From positions 1-64,000 of the forward strand of contig NZ_JAVIZM010000001.1 of the NCBI RefSeq assembly GCF_031453555.1: a stretch of 64,000 nt of DNA, given 5' to 3'. A program made the position numbers and the translations under genes. This DNA comes from Bacillus sp. SLBN-46. Its GTDB lineage: Bacteria; Bacillota; Bacilli; Bacillales; Cytobacillaceae. Under the pieces are notes generated by a model. It saw nothing but the letters and a program-made list of their open reading frames with translations. It had not been told where the DNA came from and did not search any database. Below, piece by piece: positions 27,616 through 36,497 of this stretch. The stretch's first letter is position 1, and each line of letters begins with the position of its first letter.

Positions 27616-29286
27616 TTGACTAATCAAAATACCCTATCCATTTTCGCTTTAGGCGGAATTAATGAAATCGGAAAAAACATGTATGTAGTTCAATATGCAG
27701 ATGATATTGTCATAATCGACTGCGGCGGTAAGTTTCCCGATGAGAGTCTATTAGGAATTGACTTGATCATCCCTGATATTACTTATTTAGAAGAAAACAG
27801 GGAGAAAATTCGCGCCTTGGTGGTTACCCATGGTCATGAGGACCATATCGGTGGCGTTCCTTACTTTTTAAAAAAATTAAACGTACCGATTTATGCCACG
27901 AATTTTACTTTAGGGTTAATCGAATTAAAGTTAGATGAGCACCGACTAATGAGGGATACGAAGCTCATCCCTGTTAATGCTGATTCAAAACTTGATTTCG
28001 GGCAACTCCAAGTATCCTTTTTTAAAGTGAGCCACAGTATTCCTGACTGTCTCGGAATTGTTTTGCATACACCTGAAGGAAATGTCGTACATACCGGTGA
28101 CTTCAAATTCGACCTGACACCTGCTAATAACCAATATGCAGATATTCATAAAATGGCTGAAATCGGCCGGCAGGGTGTCCTGGCTCTCATCTCAGAAAGT
28201 ACCAATGCTGAGCGGACCGGGCTAACTCCTTCCGAACGAATGGTAGGCAGTCATATGGACGAAGCTTTCATGAAGGCAGAAGGCAAAATTATTGTTTCTA
28301 CCTTTGCTTCGAATGTAAATCGGGTACAGCAGGTTGTCGATTCAGCCATCAAAACGAACCGCAAACTTGCCTTACTCGGCCGGAGTATGGTGAATGTCGT
28401 AGATGTGGCGATTGAACGAGGGTATTTAACGGTTCCAGAGGGAATGCTGATTGAGCCGCGCGAGGTCGATCAATTAGCTCCAGAAAAAGTAGCGATACTT
28501 TGTACAGGGAGTCAAGGAGAACCAATGGCTGCACTTTCACGACTTTCTAGCGGCAACTACCGGGATGTGGCGATTTATCCAGGGGATACGGTTGTTTTAG
28601 CTGCCTCCCCGATACCAGGTAATGAAAAGGATGTATCACGAATTATCGACAACCTGTTTCAACTTGGGGCGAAAGTCATTTATGGTTCTGGCAGCACCAC
28701 TGGCATGCATGTGTCCGGCCATGGCTATCAGGAAGACTTGAAGCTGATGCTCACCTTAATGCAGCCTACGTATTTTATTCCGATCCACGGTGAATATCGC
28801 ATGTTGCATCATCATCGCCTGCTAGCCGAATCGATTGGAGTAGAGAAAAACAATACCTTCATTATTAAAAATGGCGATGTGGTCGATATCGAAAACGGAG
28901 CGGCACGCCAAACTCGGAAGGTGCCATCAGGAGATACGTATGTTGACGGTATAAGCGTCGGCGATGTTGGCGCGATTGTGTTACGCGACCGAAAGCAGCT
29001 ATCTGAGGATGGAATGCTGGTCATCGTTTTAACATTAAGTAAATCAGAGCGAAAAATTATATCTGGACCTGATACAATAACTCGTGGGTTTGTATTCGTA
29101 AAAAATTCCGAGGATCTTATCAAAGAAGTGAACCAGCTCGTTCGAAAAACAGTCAATGATCTACAAGAGGAAAATGTCCGCCAATGGAATATCATCAAAC
29201 AAAACATTAAGAAAACCGTCGGCCAATACCTATTCGCACAAACCAAGAGAAAACCGATGATCCTGCCTATTATCATTGAAATATAA
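27616..29286 (+). CDS. Ribonuclease J family protein
   Basis: This 556-residue metallo-beta-lactamase/beta-CASP ribonuclease carries the metal motif HGHEDHIGG (near 72), HTGDFKFD, and the beta-CASP segments STFASNVNRVQQ and HVSGHGYQEDL. RNase J acts as a 5' exonuclease and endonuclease in mRNA decay. A TTG at 27616 is taken as start because GGGAGG lies eight bases before it and the product then matches the 555 residues of B. subtilis RNase J1. The rpoY (ykzG) gene that precedes rnjA in Bacillus is absent, so this could be an extra paralogue. Confidence 0.85.
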   Translation: MTNQNTLSIFALGGINEIGKNMYVVQYADDIVIIDCGGKFPDESLLGIDLIIPDITYLEENREKIRALVVTHGHEDHIGGVPYFLKKLNVPIYATNFTLGLIELKLDEHRLMRDTKLIPVNADSKLDFGQLQVSFFKVSHSIPDCLGIVLHTPEGNVVHTGDFKFDLTPANNQYADIHKMAEIGRQGVLALISESTNAERTGLTPSERMVGSHMDEAFMKAEGKIIVSTFASNVNRVQQVVDSAIKTNRKLALLGRSMVNVVDVAIERGYLTVPEGMLIEPREVDQLAPEKVAILCTGSQGEPMAALSRLSSGNYRDVAIYPGDTVVLAASPIPGNEKDVSRIIDNLFQLGAKVIYGSGSTTGMHVSGHGYQEDLKLMLTLMQPTYFIPIHGEYRMLHHHRLLAESIGVEKNNTFIIKNGDVVDIENGAARQTRKVPSGDTYVDGISVGDVGAIVLRDRKQLSEDGMLVIVLTLSKSERKIISGPDTITRGFVFVKNSEDLIKEVNQLVRKTVNDLQEENVRQWNIIKQNIKKTVGQYLFAQTKRKPMILPIIIEI

Positions 29287-29289
29287 AAA

Positions 29290-29333
29290 GGTGTCAGGCA
29301 CCATTGTGAAATTTTCACATGGTGCCTGACACC
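29290..29333. repeat. REP-like palindrome, GGTGTCAGGCACC type, between convergent genes
   Basis: GGTGTCAGGCACC (29290-29302) and its exact inverse (29321-29333) enclose a partly self-complementary centre (TGTGAAATTTTCACA). AAAAA lies on the left and CTTTC on the right, so it can also act as the terminator for the RNase J and MscS genes. Confidence 0.8.
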
Positions 29334-29347
29334 CTTTCTACTATCCT

Positions 29348-30463
29348 TTATTCTAAAGAACCCACTGTTTGCAATAATTCATTTGATTCTGGAGTAACGT
29401 AAATCGTTCGGCTTGGGAAGGCAACTTCTACTCCTTCATCCTCTAAAATCCCCATGATTTCTAAGTTGATTTCATGTTTAATTTTTACGTGTTCTGCCCA
29501 AACGATCGTATTGGTGAAGAAATAGATAAGAATATCGAGACTGCTATCATTATAATGATCAAATGCAACCATGATCGTATCCGGATGAATGTCTTCATGA
29601 GTCTTCAACATCTCTTCCATTCGTCGAACCACTCTTACAATTTGGTCTTTAGTCGTTTTATAGTTAATGCCTAAGTGGAAATTGATCCGTCTTTTCCCCA
29701 TACGGCTCCAATTGGTAATGGGTTCGTTTGCCAGGGTTGAATTGGGAACGGTGACGAGTGCTTGACTAAACGTTCTTACTTTCGTGCTTCGGAAATTTAT
29801 ATCTTCAACTGTCCCCTCCACGCTAGGGGTTAAAATCCATTCTCCAATTGAAAAAGGTTTCTCTGTGACAATGACGATCCCACCAATTAGGTTCCCTACC
29901 GCTTCTTTGGCAGCTAAAGCAAAGGCCAATCCACCTAATCCAAGACCTGCAACCAGGCCATTTACATCATAATTAAATTCCTGACCAATAATCGTGATAC
30001 TAATCGCAATAAGGATGACACGGATGGTTCTTGAAATAAACGGAAGAAGAATCAAGTCAATTTTATTGTTGATCTTCTGGTTCACGCTGATTAATATCCC
30101 CGAAGTAGGAGAGGACAAATTAAACAATCCCCAAGTAATTAACACAATGACCATCGAACGTAAAAATTTTAAAAATAACGCATTATGTTGTTCGACAAAC
30201 GGGAAGTAATCCATTGCTACATATAAACCTACAATAATAAATGCCCACCCTAACGGACGTTCGAAACTTAAAAAGATTTGCGTAAAGAAATCAGTAGGTG
30301 TTTTTCTAGACAGCTTTAGAATCAACTGAAACACATACTTAGTAAATAGGTTTCTAAAAAGAATAAACAACAGCAAAATCACAATAGAAATCCCTAAATT
30401 TTTTAACATATCATAGTCTAATGACGACATTGAAAAAGCCAGTACAAATGAATCCATAGACAT
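29348..30463 (-). CDS. yhdY: Mechanosensitive ion channel, MscS family (YhdY-like)
   Basis: This 371-residue channel matches B. subtilis YhdY in length. Four to five membrane segments precede the pore helix GLGGLAFALAAKEAVGNLIGGIVIVTEKPFSIGEWI (about 165-200). The cytoplasmic beta and alpha/beta vestibule domains follow (VEGTVEDINFRSTKVRTF; LVTVPNSTLANEPITNWS). It opens on membrane tension to release solutes during hypo-osmotic shock. It is a single gene, convergent with the RNase J gene. Confidence 0.88.
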   Translation of the reverse strand: MSMDSFVLAFSMSSLDYDMLKNLGISIVILLLFILFRNLFTKYVFQLILKLSRKTPTDFFTQIFLSFERPLGWAFIIVGLYVAMDYFPFVEQHNALFLKFLRSMVIVLITWGLFNLSSPTSGILISVNQKINNKIDLILLPFISRTIRVILIAISITIIGQEFNYDVNGLVAGLGLGGLAFALAAKEAVGNLIGGIVIVTEKPFSIGEWILTPSVEGTVEDINFRSTKVRTFSQALVTVPNSTLANEPITNWSRMGKRRINFHLGINYKTTKDQIVRVVRRMEEMLKTHEDIHPDTIMVAFDHYNDSSLDILIYFFTNTIVWAEHVKIKHEINLEIMGILEDEGVEVAFPSRTIYVTPESNELLQTVGSLE

Positions 30464-30651
30464 TTTAAAGATACCTCTCTTTTATTACTTTTTTAAAACA
30501 ATACATCCACATATCTTAAAGGCTAAAACTAATTATTTGAATATGGCAAAAGTCATGGATTTATTCTTAAAATCTTCCATATAAATATTTATACTATTCT
30601 AACAAATGCTGTAATATGAAATTATAACTAGAGTCGATGGGGGATGTTTCT

Positions 30652-32112
30652 ATGAACAAGAGAAAGCTGGCTTCACTTATAATCGTTGGTTTGTTACTTT
30701 TATTTATTATTGTAACCGGTTTCAATACACTAACTTTAAAATCAAAGCAACCCTCTCCTATGCCAGTCAAAACAGTGATTAACCAGGATGAAGCAGTCGC
30801 GCATCTATCAAAAGCCATCACGTTCAAAACCGTTTCCTATCAAGACCGTAGTAAATTTGATTTCAATGAGTTTAGTAAGTTTATTGATTTTTTACAAGAG
30901 AGCTTTCCGACCGTCTATAAAAATCTAGAATTTGAAAGAGTAAACGATTACGCCCTCGTCTATAAATGGAAGGGCAGTGATTCTAGCAAACTTCCCATCG
31001 GATTAACGAGCCATTATGATGTGGTCCCCGTGTTAACAGGAACCGAAGCCAATTGGGAGCAGGACCCTTTTAGCGGTAAGGTGGTCGACGAAAAGATTTG
31101 GGGCCGGGGGACATTGGATGACAAGATTGGCGTCATTGGTATTTTACAAGCAGTCGATTATCTATTAGCCGAAGGCTTCAAGCCGGACCGCGACATGTAC
31201 TTCATGTTTGGGTTTGATGAGGAAATCGGCGGGGATGAAGGTGCGAGTGCTATTGTAAACACCTTGAAAGAAAGAGGGATAACGTTTGACTATGTGTTAG
31301 ACGAAGGTGGGGCCATTGTTGAAAACATGGTGCCTGGTGTGGAGCAGCCAGTCGGTGTCGTTGGGATTTCAGAGAAGGGCTCTGCCACTGCAGAATTAAT
31401 CATTGAAGGCAGTGGCGGACACTCGTCGCAGCCGAAGGATCACACCAATATCGGCCGAATCGCCAGTGCTATTAGTAAATTGGAAGATACCCAGTTTAAA
31501 GGGGACCTGAGGGGTCCAGGAGAAGACATGTTTGAATTTGTGGCACCCGAAATGAGCTTTGGAATGAAATATGTATTTGCTAACAAAGCTATTTTTGAAC
31601 CGGTGATTGAAAAAATCCTATTGCAGCAGCCTGCATCCGCTGCGTTAATTCGAACCACCATCGCCCCGACGATTTTTCAGGCAGGTGAACAATACAATGC
31701 CCTACCGGAAAAGGCATCTGCCATTATTAATCTTCGGGTGATGCCTGGTGATTCCTTAAGGGGGATAAAAAGTTTTATAGAAGATACAATTGACGACAAA
31801 GACATTGATGTAAAAATCACAGGCAATGAGGCCTCCAAGGTATCATCAGTGAACGGCTGGCAATTTAAGTCGATCCAACAGGCTGCGAGAAATGTGTATC
31901 AGGATGCTGTCGTTGCGCCTTACTTAATGTTTGCTGGATCCGATGCACGGCAATATGACCCAATCGCGAAAAACACCTATCGTTTCTTGCCTGTACAAAT
32001 TACTTCTGAAGATCTCAACCGGATGCATGGGACAAACGAACATGTCAGCATCGAAAACTATATGAACGCCATTAAGTTTTATGTGGAAGTGATGAAAGAG
32101 GCAAATAAATAA
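30652..32112 (+). CDS. M20 family metallopeptidase, PM20D1/CPS1-like, membrane anchored
   Basis: This 486-residue protein has an N-terminal signal anchor (residues 4-24) and an M20 catalytic domain. Metal and catalytic motifs are LTSHYDVVP, WGRGTLDDKIGV, FGFDEEIGGDEGA and, near the C terminus, MHGTNEHVS. The dimerisation (lid) domain begins at GSGGHSSQP. The arrangement resembles carboxypeptidase S and PM20D1, enzymes that hydrolyse peptides or N-acyl amino acids. It probably faces outward. The start at 30652 is preferred because GGGGGATG precedes it. Confidence 0.8.
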   Translation: MNKRKLASLIIVGLLLLFIIVTGFNTLTLKSKQPSPMPVKTVINQDEAVAHLSKAITFKTVSYQDRSKFDFNEFSKFIDFLQESFPTVYKNLEFERVNDYALVYKWKGSDSSKLPIGLTSHYDVVPVLTGTEANWEQDPFSGKVVDEKIWGRGTLDDKIGVIGILQAVDYLLAEGFKPDRDMYFMFGFDEEIGGDEGASAIVNTLKERGITFDYVLDEGGAIVENMVPGVEQPVGVVGISEKGSATAELIIEGSGGHSSQPKDHTNIGRIASAISKLEDTQFKGDLRGPGEDMFEFVAPEMSFGMKYVFANKAIFEPVIEKILLQQPASAALIRTTIAPTIFQAGEQYNALPEKASAIINLRVMPGDSLRGIKSFIEDTIDDKDIDVKITGNEASKVSSVNGWQFKSIQQAARNVYQDAVVAPYLMFAGSDARQYDPIAKNTYRFLPVQITSEDLNRMHGTNEHVSIENYMNAIKFYVEVMKEANK

Positions 32113-32119
32113 TGTGTTA

Positions 32120-32150
32120 AGAGGTGCCTTCCCAAGAAATGCACCTCTTT
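32120..32150 (+). terminator. Terminator after the M20 peptidase gene
   Basis: Stem AGAGGTGC (32120-32127) and GCACCTCT (32141-32148) is followed by TTTT. Confidence 0.8.
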
Positions 32151-32255
32151 TGCAATCATCTCTACCCACCTAAGCCTCCATCCTCCCCTTTTCCTGTAAA
32201 CTTAGCTATAATAACAAAAATGATGAAAAGCACCAGGAATAGGAGTTGGTTGCTT

Positions 32256-33221
32256 ATGACAAACATTAGGGATCTCGCCAAGATGGCTGGCGTTTCTGTG
32301 ACTACTGTGTCTCGTGTGTTAAACCAGCATCCTTATGTGAGTGAGGATAAACGAAACGCGGTGCTGGAAGCCATCAAACAAACGAATTACCAGCAAAATA
32401 TCAATGCGGTCCATTTGAGTATGGGGAAAACCTTTCTTGTTGGTGTCGTTGTTCCTTATATTAACCATCCCTATTTTTCGTTGTTATTGAAGGGAATGGC
32501 AAGTGAGGCATTGAAACACAACTACAAACTAGTTCTTTTTCAGACCAACTATGATGAAACAAGAGAATTAGAAGCCTTACAAATGCTGAAACAAAAGCAA
32601 ATAGATGCACTGATTATTTGTTCCCGTAAAACCAGGTGGACGACGATTTCTGACTACCTGACTTTTGGCCCGATAATTTTATGTGAAGATACGAGAGGGA
32701 GGCCCGTTTCGTCCACCTTTGTAGACCACTATAAAAGCTTTATGACTGCACTAGAATATTTATATGACAAAGGGCATCGGAACCTTGGTTATTGTATCGG
32801 ACGTAAATCTGGTAGGAACAGCTTTTATCGAGAGAAGGCCTTTAAAGATTTTGTCACCAAACATGATTTGCCTTTTCATTCCACTAATATTTTTGACCAC
32901 TGTTTGAATTTTGAGGATGGAGAACGGGTTATTGAGCGGATTTCAGACATGTCGGAACCGCCGTCTGCACTGTTGGTGACCAGTGATGAAGTTGCAGCAG
33001 GAATTGTTACCTGTGCCCAAACCCGAGGGTTATCTATCCCCGACGACCTTGCAATTATCGGCTTCAACAACCAACCGATTGCCAAAATGATGAATATCAC
33101 CACGATGGAAATTCCGCTTGTGGATATAGGCAAAAAACTCTTTTTACAAGGTATTAATGATACTAACAAGGTCTCTCATCAAGAAATATCCGTTACCTTA
33201 ATTGAACGGAAGACCGTCTAA
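32256..33221 (+). CDS. LacI family transcriptional regulator
   Basis: This 321-residue repressor has the LacI helix-turn-helix at residues 1-25 (IRDLAKMAGVSVTTVSRVLN) with hinge, and a periplasmic-binding-protein-like effector domain (GVVVPYINHPYFSLLLKGM; GHRNLGYCIG; GFNNQPIAKMMNITTME). The start at 32256 is chosen by homology and the ribosome site AGGAGTTGG; a longer frame from 32124 runs through the upstream terminator. A LacI-type palindrome lies in the promoter of the next gene, so regulation of that HAD phosphatase is likely. The effector is unknown. Confidence 0.85.
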   Translation: MTNIRDLAKMAGVSVTTVSRVLNQHPYVSEDKRNAVLEAIKQTNYQQNINAVHLSMGKTFLVGVVVPYINHPYFSLLLKGMASEALKHNYKLVLFQTNYDETRELEALQMLKQKQIDALIICSRKTRWTTISDYLTFGPIILCEDTRGRPVSSTFVDHYKSFMTALEYLYDKGHRNLGYCIGRKSGRNSFYREKAFKDFVTKHDLPFHSTNIFDHCLNFEDGERVIERISDMSEPPSALLVTSDEVAAGIVTCAQTRGLSIPDDLAIIGFNNQPIAKMMNITTMEIPLVDIGKKLFLQGINDTNKVSHQEISVTLIERKTV

Positions 33222-33267
33222 TTATTCCTTGTATCTGTCTATTGCACAAGGACAATTGTCCACAAAT

Positions 33268-33280
33268 GGTGCCTGACACC
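33268..33280. repeat. REP-like half unit GGTGCCTGACACC
   Basis: A single 13-mer follows the LacI gene, preceded by the palindrome GGACAATTGTCC (33250-33261). Comparable centres occur inside the complete elements at 39932-39994 and 41548-41597, suggesting this is a copy whose left arm has decayed. Confidence 0.6.
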
Positions 33281-33317
33281 TTTTACGGAAGACCGTTTAA
33301 TTTTTTGCTAAAATCTC

Positions 33318-33346
33318 TTGACCTGAAACGCGTTTCATACAATATT
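33318..33346 (+). promoter_or_regulatory. Promoter with LacI-type operator before the HAD phosphatase
   Basis: A -35 TTGACC (33318-33323) and a -10-like AATATT (33341-33346) are 17 bases apart. The spacer holds the perfect 14-bp palindrome TGAAACGCGTTTCA (33324-33337). A repressor bound here would block RNA polymerase. The LacI-family gene directly upstream is the natural candidate. The central GC does not fit a CcpA cre site. Confidence 0.6.
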
Positions 33347-33366
33347 CTGTTTTTGCAAAGCCTTTA

Positions 33367-33428
33367 GCACCTGGTCCGCGTGATCGGGCAACCGAGCGTT
33401 AGGACTGGTGCTGTAGTACTCTCGGAGG
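33367..33428 (+). promoter_or_regulatory. Structured leader RNA before the HAD phosphatase gene
   Basis: GCACCTGGTCC (33367-33377) pairs with GGACTGGTGC (33402-33411) with one bulge. Inside it TCGG (33384-33387) and CCGA (33392-33395) close a GCAA tetraloop. The segment CCGAG (33392-33396) can instead pair with CTCGG (33421-33425), which overlaps the ribosome site GGAGG (33424-33428). Two exclusive states that expose or hide the ribosome site are thus possible. It matches no riboswitch class recognised here. Confidence 0.45.
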
Positions 33429-33435
33429 TGTTACC

Positions 33436-34230
33436 ATGCAAAAACCAATTGTATTTTTCGATATTGATGGAACGATTTTAAATGAAGATAAAGTGATTCC
33501 AGAGTCCACGAAGACCGCCATTCGTCTGCTCCAGGAAAAAGGGATTCATACGGTCATTGCCACAGGTCGTGTTCCAAAAATGTTTTATTGGATTCTGAAG
33601 GAATTAAATATTAACTCATATGTAGCGATGAATGGACAGTATGTAGTGTTTGAGGGACAGGAGATTTACTCGAATCCTATTGATTCTGATGTCCTGCAAT
33701 CTCTATCCACTATGACCGAAAGCAATGGACATGCCCTAGCCTACTGTAGCCATCTCGATTACAAGGTGAGTGAAAGAAACCATCCGTATATTGAGTCTGG
33801 TTTTGATTCTTTGATGATGGCTTACCCTGAAGTGGACCCAGAGTATTTTAAACGGTGGTCTATTTTTCAAGGACATCTATACTGTGAAGCCCAATATGAA
33901 CAAATATATGCGGAACGTTTTCCGGAATTTAGTTTCGTCAAATGGCATGAGTATGCGTACGACATCCTGCCAAAAGGAGCTTCCAAGGCCGTTGGTATTC
34001 AAAAGATGCTTGAGGCATTAGAGATGAAAATTGAGCATAGCTATGCCTTTGGAGATGGATTGAACGATTTGGAGATGCTCTCTACTATTGGAACCGGAGT
34101 TGCTATGGGGAATGCTGTTCCTGAGGCAAAAGCAGTTGCGGATTTAGTGACAACCTCGAATTGTAATGATGGCATCCTCCGTGGATTGATCCAGCTTGGA
34201 CTTTTAGAGGAAGAGCTTGCCGTCAAATAA
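33436..34230 (+). CDS. HAD superfamily phosphatase, Cof/IIB type
   Basis: This 264-residue hydrolase begins IVFFDIDGTILNED (nucleophile Asp near 9), has a Cof-type cap (residues 80-185), Lys in ILPKGASKAVGIQK and the metal motif FGDGLNDLEML near 202. Cof-type enzymes dephosphorylate sugar phosphates, flavin or pyridoxal phosphates; the specificity is not predictable. A GGAGG site lies 7 bases before the ATG. It follows a LacI-family gene and carries a palindromic operator in its promoter and a structured leader, so it may be part of a sugar-phosphate response. Confidence 0.85.
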   Translation: MQKPIVFFDIDGTILNEDKVIPESTKTAIRLLQEKGIHTVIATGRVPKMFYWILKELNINSYVAMNGQYVVFEGQEIYSNPIDSDVLQSLSTMTESNGHALAYCSHLDYKVSERNHPYIESGFDSLMMAYPEVDPEYFKRWSIFQGHLYCEAQYEQIYAERFPEFSFVKWHEYAYDILPKGASKAVGIQKMLEALEMKIEHSYAFGDGLNDLEMLSTIGTGVAMGNAVPEAKAVADLVTTSNCNDGILRGLIQLGLLEEELAVK

Positions 34231-34237
34231 AAATAAT

Positions 34238-34262
34238 GGGCCCCTTCTGTCTGAAGGAGCCC
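34238..34262 (+). terminator. Terminator after the HAD gene
   Basis: GGGCCCCTTC (34238-34247) pairs with GAAGGAGCCC (34253-34262) with one mismatch. The T tail is weak (TCTT). A solo REP-like unit follows. Confidence 0.6.
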
Positions 34263-34268
34263 TCTTGT

Positions 34269-34281
34269 GGTGTCAGGCACC
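34269..34281. repeat. REP-like solo unit GGTGTCAGGCACC
   Basis: A single 13-mer without its inverted partner, between the convergent HAD and histidine-phosphatase genes. Confidence 0.6.
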
Positions 34282-34289
34282 ATTTTCCA

Positions 34290-34913
34290 TTAATTTACTG
34301 AAGGCACAAAAATCTTTTCATACTCGTAGTCGCCATTGGTTTCGTTTATTTTGATAACCGACGCATTTTCTACGGGCTTAAAGCCAGTTAGTTCGTCTAT
34401 TGGCCAATTCATCAGGAAGGTTAACAGCATTTGAATAAAGGCTGCATGGGTAACAATAACAACATTTTCATACCGTTGCTGCCGCTTTACACGCTCTATG
34501 ACGGTGTGCATGAACATCGTTGCACGTAAGTACACATCGGCCAATGACTCCCCATTTTCATAGCGAAAATAAAATTGGCCTGCTGCTTTGAATTCCTTCT
34601 TTTTCTCTGGTGGACGATTGCTGAAATCATAAAGATTACCTAATTCCCATTCTCTAATTAACGGATTCTCGTGAAAGGGAACTTGTTCTGGTAGCAGCGA
34701 ATGAACCGCTTGGGCTGTTTGGATCGTGCGTAAATAGGGCGAACTATAAACTACTGTCTTTTCATTTAGGATGGATTTCATAAATTCAGCCGTTTTTCGA
34801 ACTTGATGAAACCCTAGATCTGTCAACGAATGCTGTGAGTCATGGGTATGCGCCATCACCGTTCGATCGATGTTATGCTCAGATTCCCCATGCCGGATTA
34901 CATATAAATTCAA
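34290..34913 (-). CDS. Histidine phosphatase family protein (phosphoglycerate mutase-like)
   Basis: This 207-residue protein has the RHG catalytic motif YVIRHGESEHN at residues 4-14, a second catalytic site region YSSPYLRTIQTAQAV (near 58) and VVIVTHAAFIQMLL (near 152) with the second His. The start is a TTG at 34913 after GGTGGAGAG. PhoE-like members are broad phosphatases; the substrate is unknown. Confidence 0.8.
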   Translation of the reverse strand: MNLYVIRHGESEHNIDRTVMAHTHDSQHSLTDLGFHQVRKTAEFMKSILNEKTVVYSSPYLRTIQTAQAVHSLLPEQVPFHENPLIREWELGNLYDFSNRPPEKKKEFKAAGQFYFRYENGESLADVYLRATMFMHTVIERVKRQQRYENVVIVTHAAFIQMLLTFLMNWPIDELTGFKPVENASVIKINETNGDYEYEKIFVPSVN

Positions 34914-34973
34914 TTCTCTCCACCCCTTAACAATTTTCCATATAAGATACTACTACCTATAAAACTATTAAAT

Positions 34974-35519
34974 TCATCTTTTTACAGAAGGAAGTAATTT
35001 CGGGGCTATTCTGTGCCCGATTAATACGATTAAAATCGTCACTAAACCGTAAGGAGCATTTAAAACGATATCCCCAAAATTAATAATCTCATCATGAAGA
35101 AGCCGGTAAAATAGATATAGTGAGTAAGGTACGGTAATCAAAATGGCCGTCCCCACACCTAATGCATATGTTCGAAAAAAGAGAGCCTGCCCAATATGTG
35201 TGAATACATGAAGAAACAAGAGAACATTAAATCCGACCACTAACCCAAATAATTGCTGCTCCACTGCCATATAGGATGCAATTATATACATGACAAGTTG
35301 CAATACAACTGGGATGGAAAATCTGGCTGCCGTGGTTTGCGACATACCCTCAAATAAGCCTCTCGCCTTTGCTGGTACCCGATTGATGACCTTTGCATAA
35401 TTTTTCTGAAACCAAGCTTCTACAAAAATGATTTCTTCAAAATCGTGTAATAAAAATGTAAGCGGAAATAACCAAATGACTGTTTCTATACTTAGATTCG
35501 TATTAAGCCATTCCAACAT
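34974..35519 (-). CDS. HXXEE domain membrane protein
   Basis: This 181-residue protein has about five membrane segments. The HXXEE motif appears in LLHDFEEIIFVEAW (near residues 24-37), and a second conserved His is in HVFTHIGQALF. The function is not known for the family. A GGAGATG ribosome site precedes the ATG. It is on the same strand as, and 31 bases after, the MBL-fold hydrolase gene. Confidence 0.75.
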   Translation of the reverse strand: MLEWLNTNLSIETVIWLFPLTFLLHDFEEIIFVEAWFQKNYAKVINRVPAKARGLFEGMSQTTAARFSIPVVLQLVMYIIASYMAVEQQLFGLVVGFNVLLFLHVFTHIGQALFFRTYALGVGTAILITVPYSLYLFYRLLHDEIINFGDIVLNAPYGLVTILIVLIGHRIAPKLLPSVKR

Positions 35520-35550
35520 GCTCTCACATCTCCACTCTTGAATCTTAAAA

Positions 35551-36348
35551 CTATCGATTCTCTAAATATTCGATAACCTTTTGGAAATCTCCTTTTGTTC
35601 CAACTGTTCCATGTCCAGGAATTGCTGTTTCAATATCCATCTCCTCAACTTTCCTCAAAATCTGAATCCACTTCTCAGGATTTGACTCCTCAAACAGGGA
35701 TGGCTGTGAATTCACGAATAACAAATCACCCATGAAGGCTACTTTTTCCTCTGGAATATAAAGAACAGCATCACAGTAGGAATGTCCGCCACCCAATGTA
35801 AATAGAAGAGCGCTTCTTTCGCTTCCTGTAAAAGTGATTTCATCTGTAAATGTCTGATGAGGTAACACTAATTCCAATGTGGGTAAAGACACTTCCATTT
35901 CGCCTAAAAAATGAATCTGCTGCTGTAACTTTTCATCATATGCCTCACCTAATTTCAGCTTTAGTGACTGAATATAATTTTTCAGACCTTCGATATCACT
36001 TTTCTGCTTATCAATTCTCGCAGGATGAAGGTCCTTCATTTTTTCATAGGTGGTTTGACTCGAAATAATGGTACTTTCCTTGAAAACCTGGTTCCCTCGG
36101 ATGTGGTCTCCATGCCAATGACTATTAATCACCCATGTGACAGGTCTCTTCGTTACTTGAACGGCCATCTTGTTTAAGTCTTCCGCCGCTTGTTGGGTGT
36201 TAAAGGTATCAAATACAAGAGTCTGATCTCCTAAATCTACAAACCCGGCGTTTCCGACTGCACCGCCGCCTTCTTTTGCCATGGCCGCATAAATTCCTTC
36301 TCGGACTTTTTCAAGCGTAAAATGCTTGCTATGAAATTTTTCTAGCAT
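35551..36348 (-). CDS. MBL-fold metallo-hydrolase
   Basis: This 265-residue metallo-beta-lactamase fold protein has the metal motif SHWHGDHIRGN (near 77), a GGGHSYCDAVLY segment (metal His) and MGDLLF, ending in IPGHGTVG. There is an inserted helical stretch around residues 100-150. No signal peptide is seen, so it is a cytosolic hydrolase rather than a secreted beta-lactamase. The substrate is unknown. It is possibly co-transcribed with the HXXEE gene. Confidence 0.8.
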   Translation of the reverse strand: MLEKFHSKHFTLEKVREGIYAAMAKEGGGAVGNAGFVDLGDQTLVFDTFNTQQAAEDLNKMAVQVTKRPVTWVINSHWHGDHIRGNQVFKESTIISSQTTYEKMKDLHPARIDKQKSDIEGLKNYIQSLKLKLGEAYDEKLQQQIHFLGEMEVSLPTLELVLPHQTFTDEITFTGSERSALLFTLGGGHSYCDAVLYIPEEKVAFMGDLLFVNSQPSLFEESNPEKWIQILRKVEEMDIETAIPGHGTVGTKGDFQKVIEYLENR

Positions 36349-36497
36349 ATCTTCTTACTTCTCCTTCATTGAGTTATTGTTAACAGATAAGCTTTTCTTA
36401 CATTATTTTTTAAAATTGGTGAAAAATAATGGAGGAAAGTGTATTTTAATAAGTATGTAATTATGCTTTGTCAGACAATTAATAGGGATGTGTAATA

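Noticed and set aside
32124..32255. N-terminal extension of the LacI-family gene
   Set aside because: It would translate through the preceding terminator hairpin; the LacI domain starts at 32256 behind a good ribosome site.
33324..33337. CcpA cre site
   Set aside because: The palindrome TGAAACGCGTTTCA has GC at the centre where the cre consensus needs CG; a local LacI-family repressor explains it better.
33367..33428. T-box or known riboswitch class
   Set aside because: The conserved T-box bulge sequence is absent, there is no terminator, and no core of a known class could be matched.
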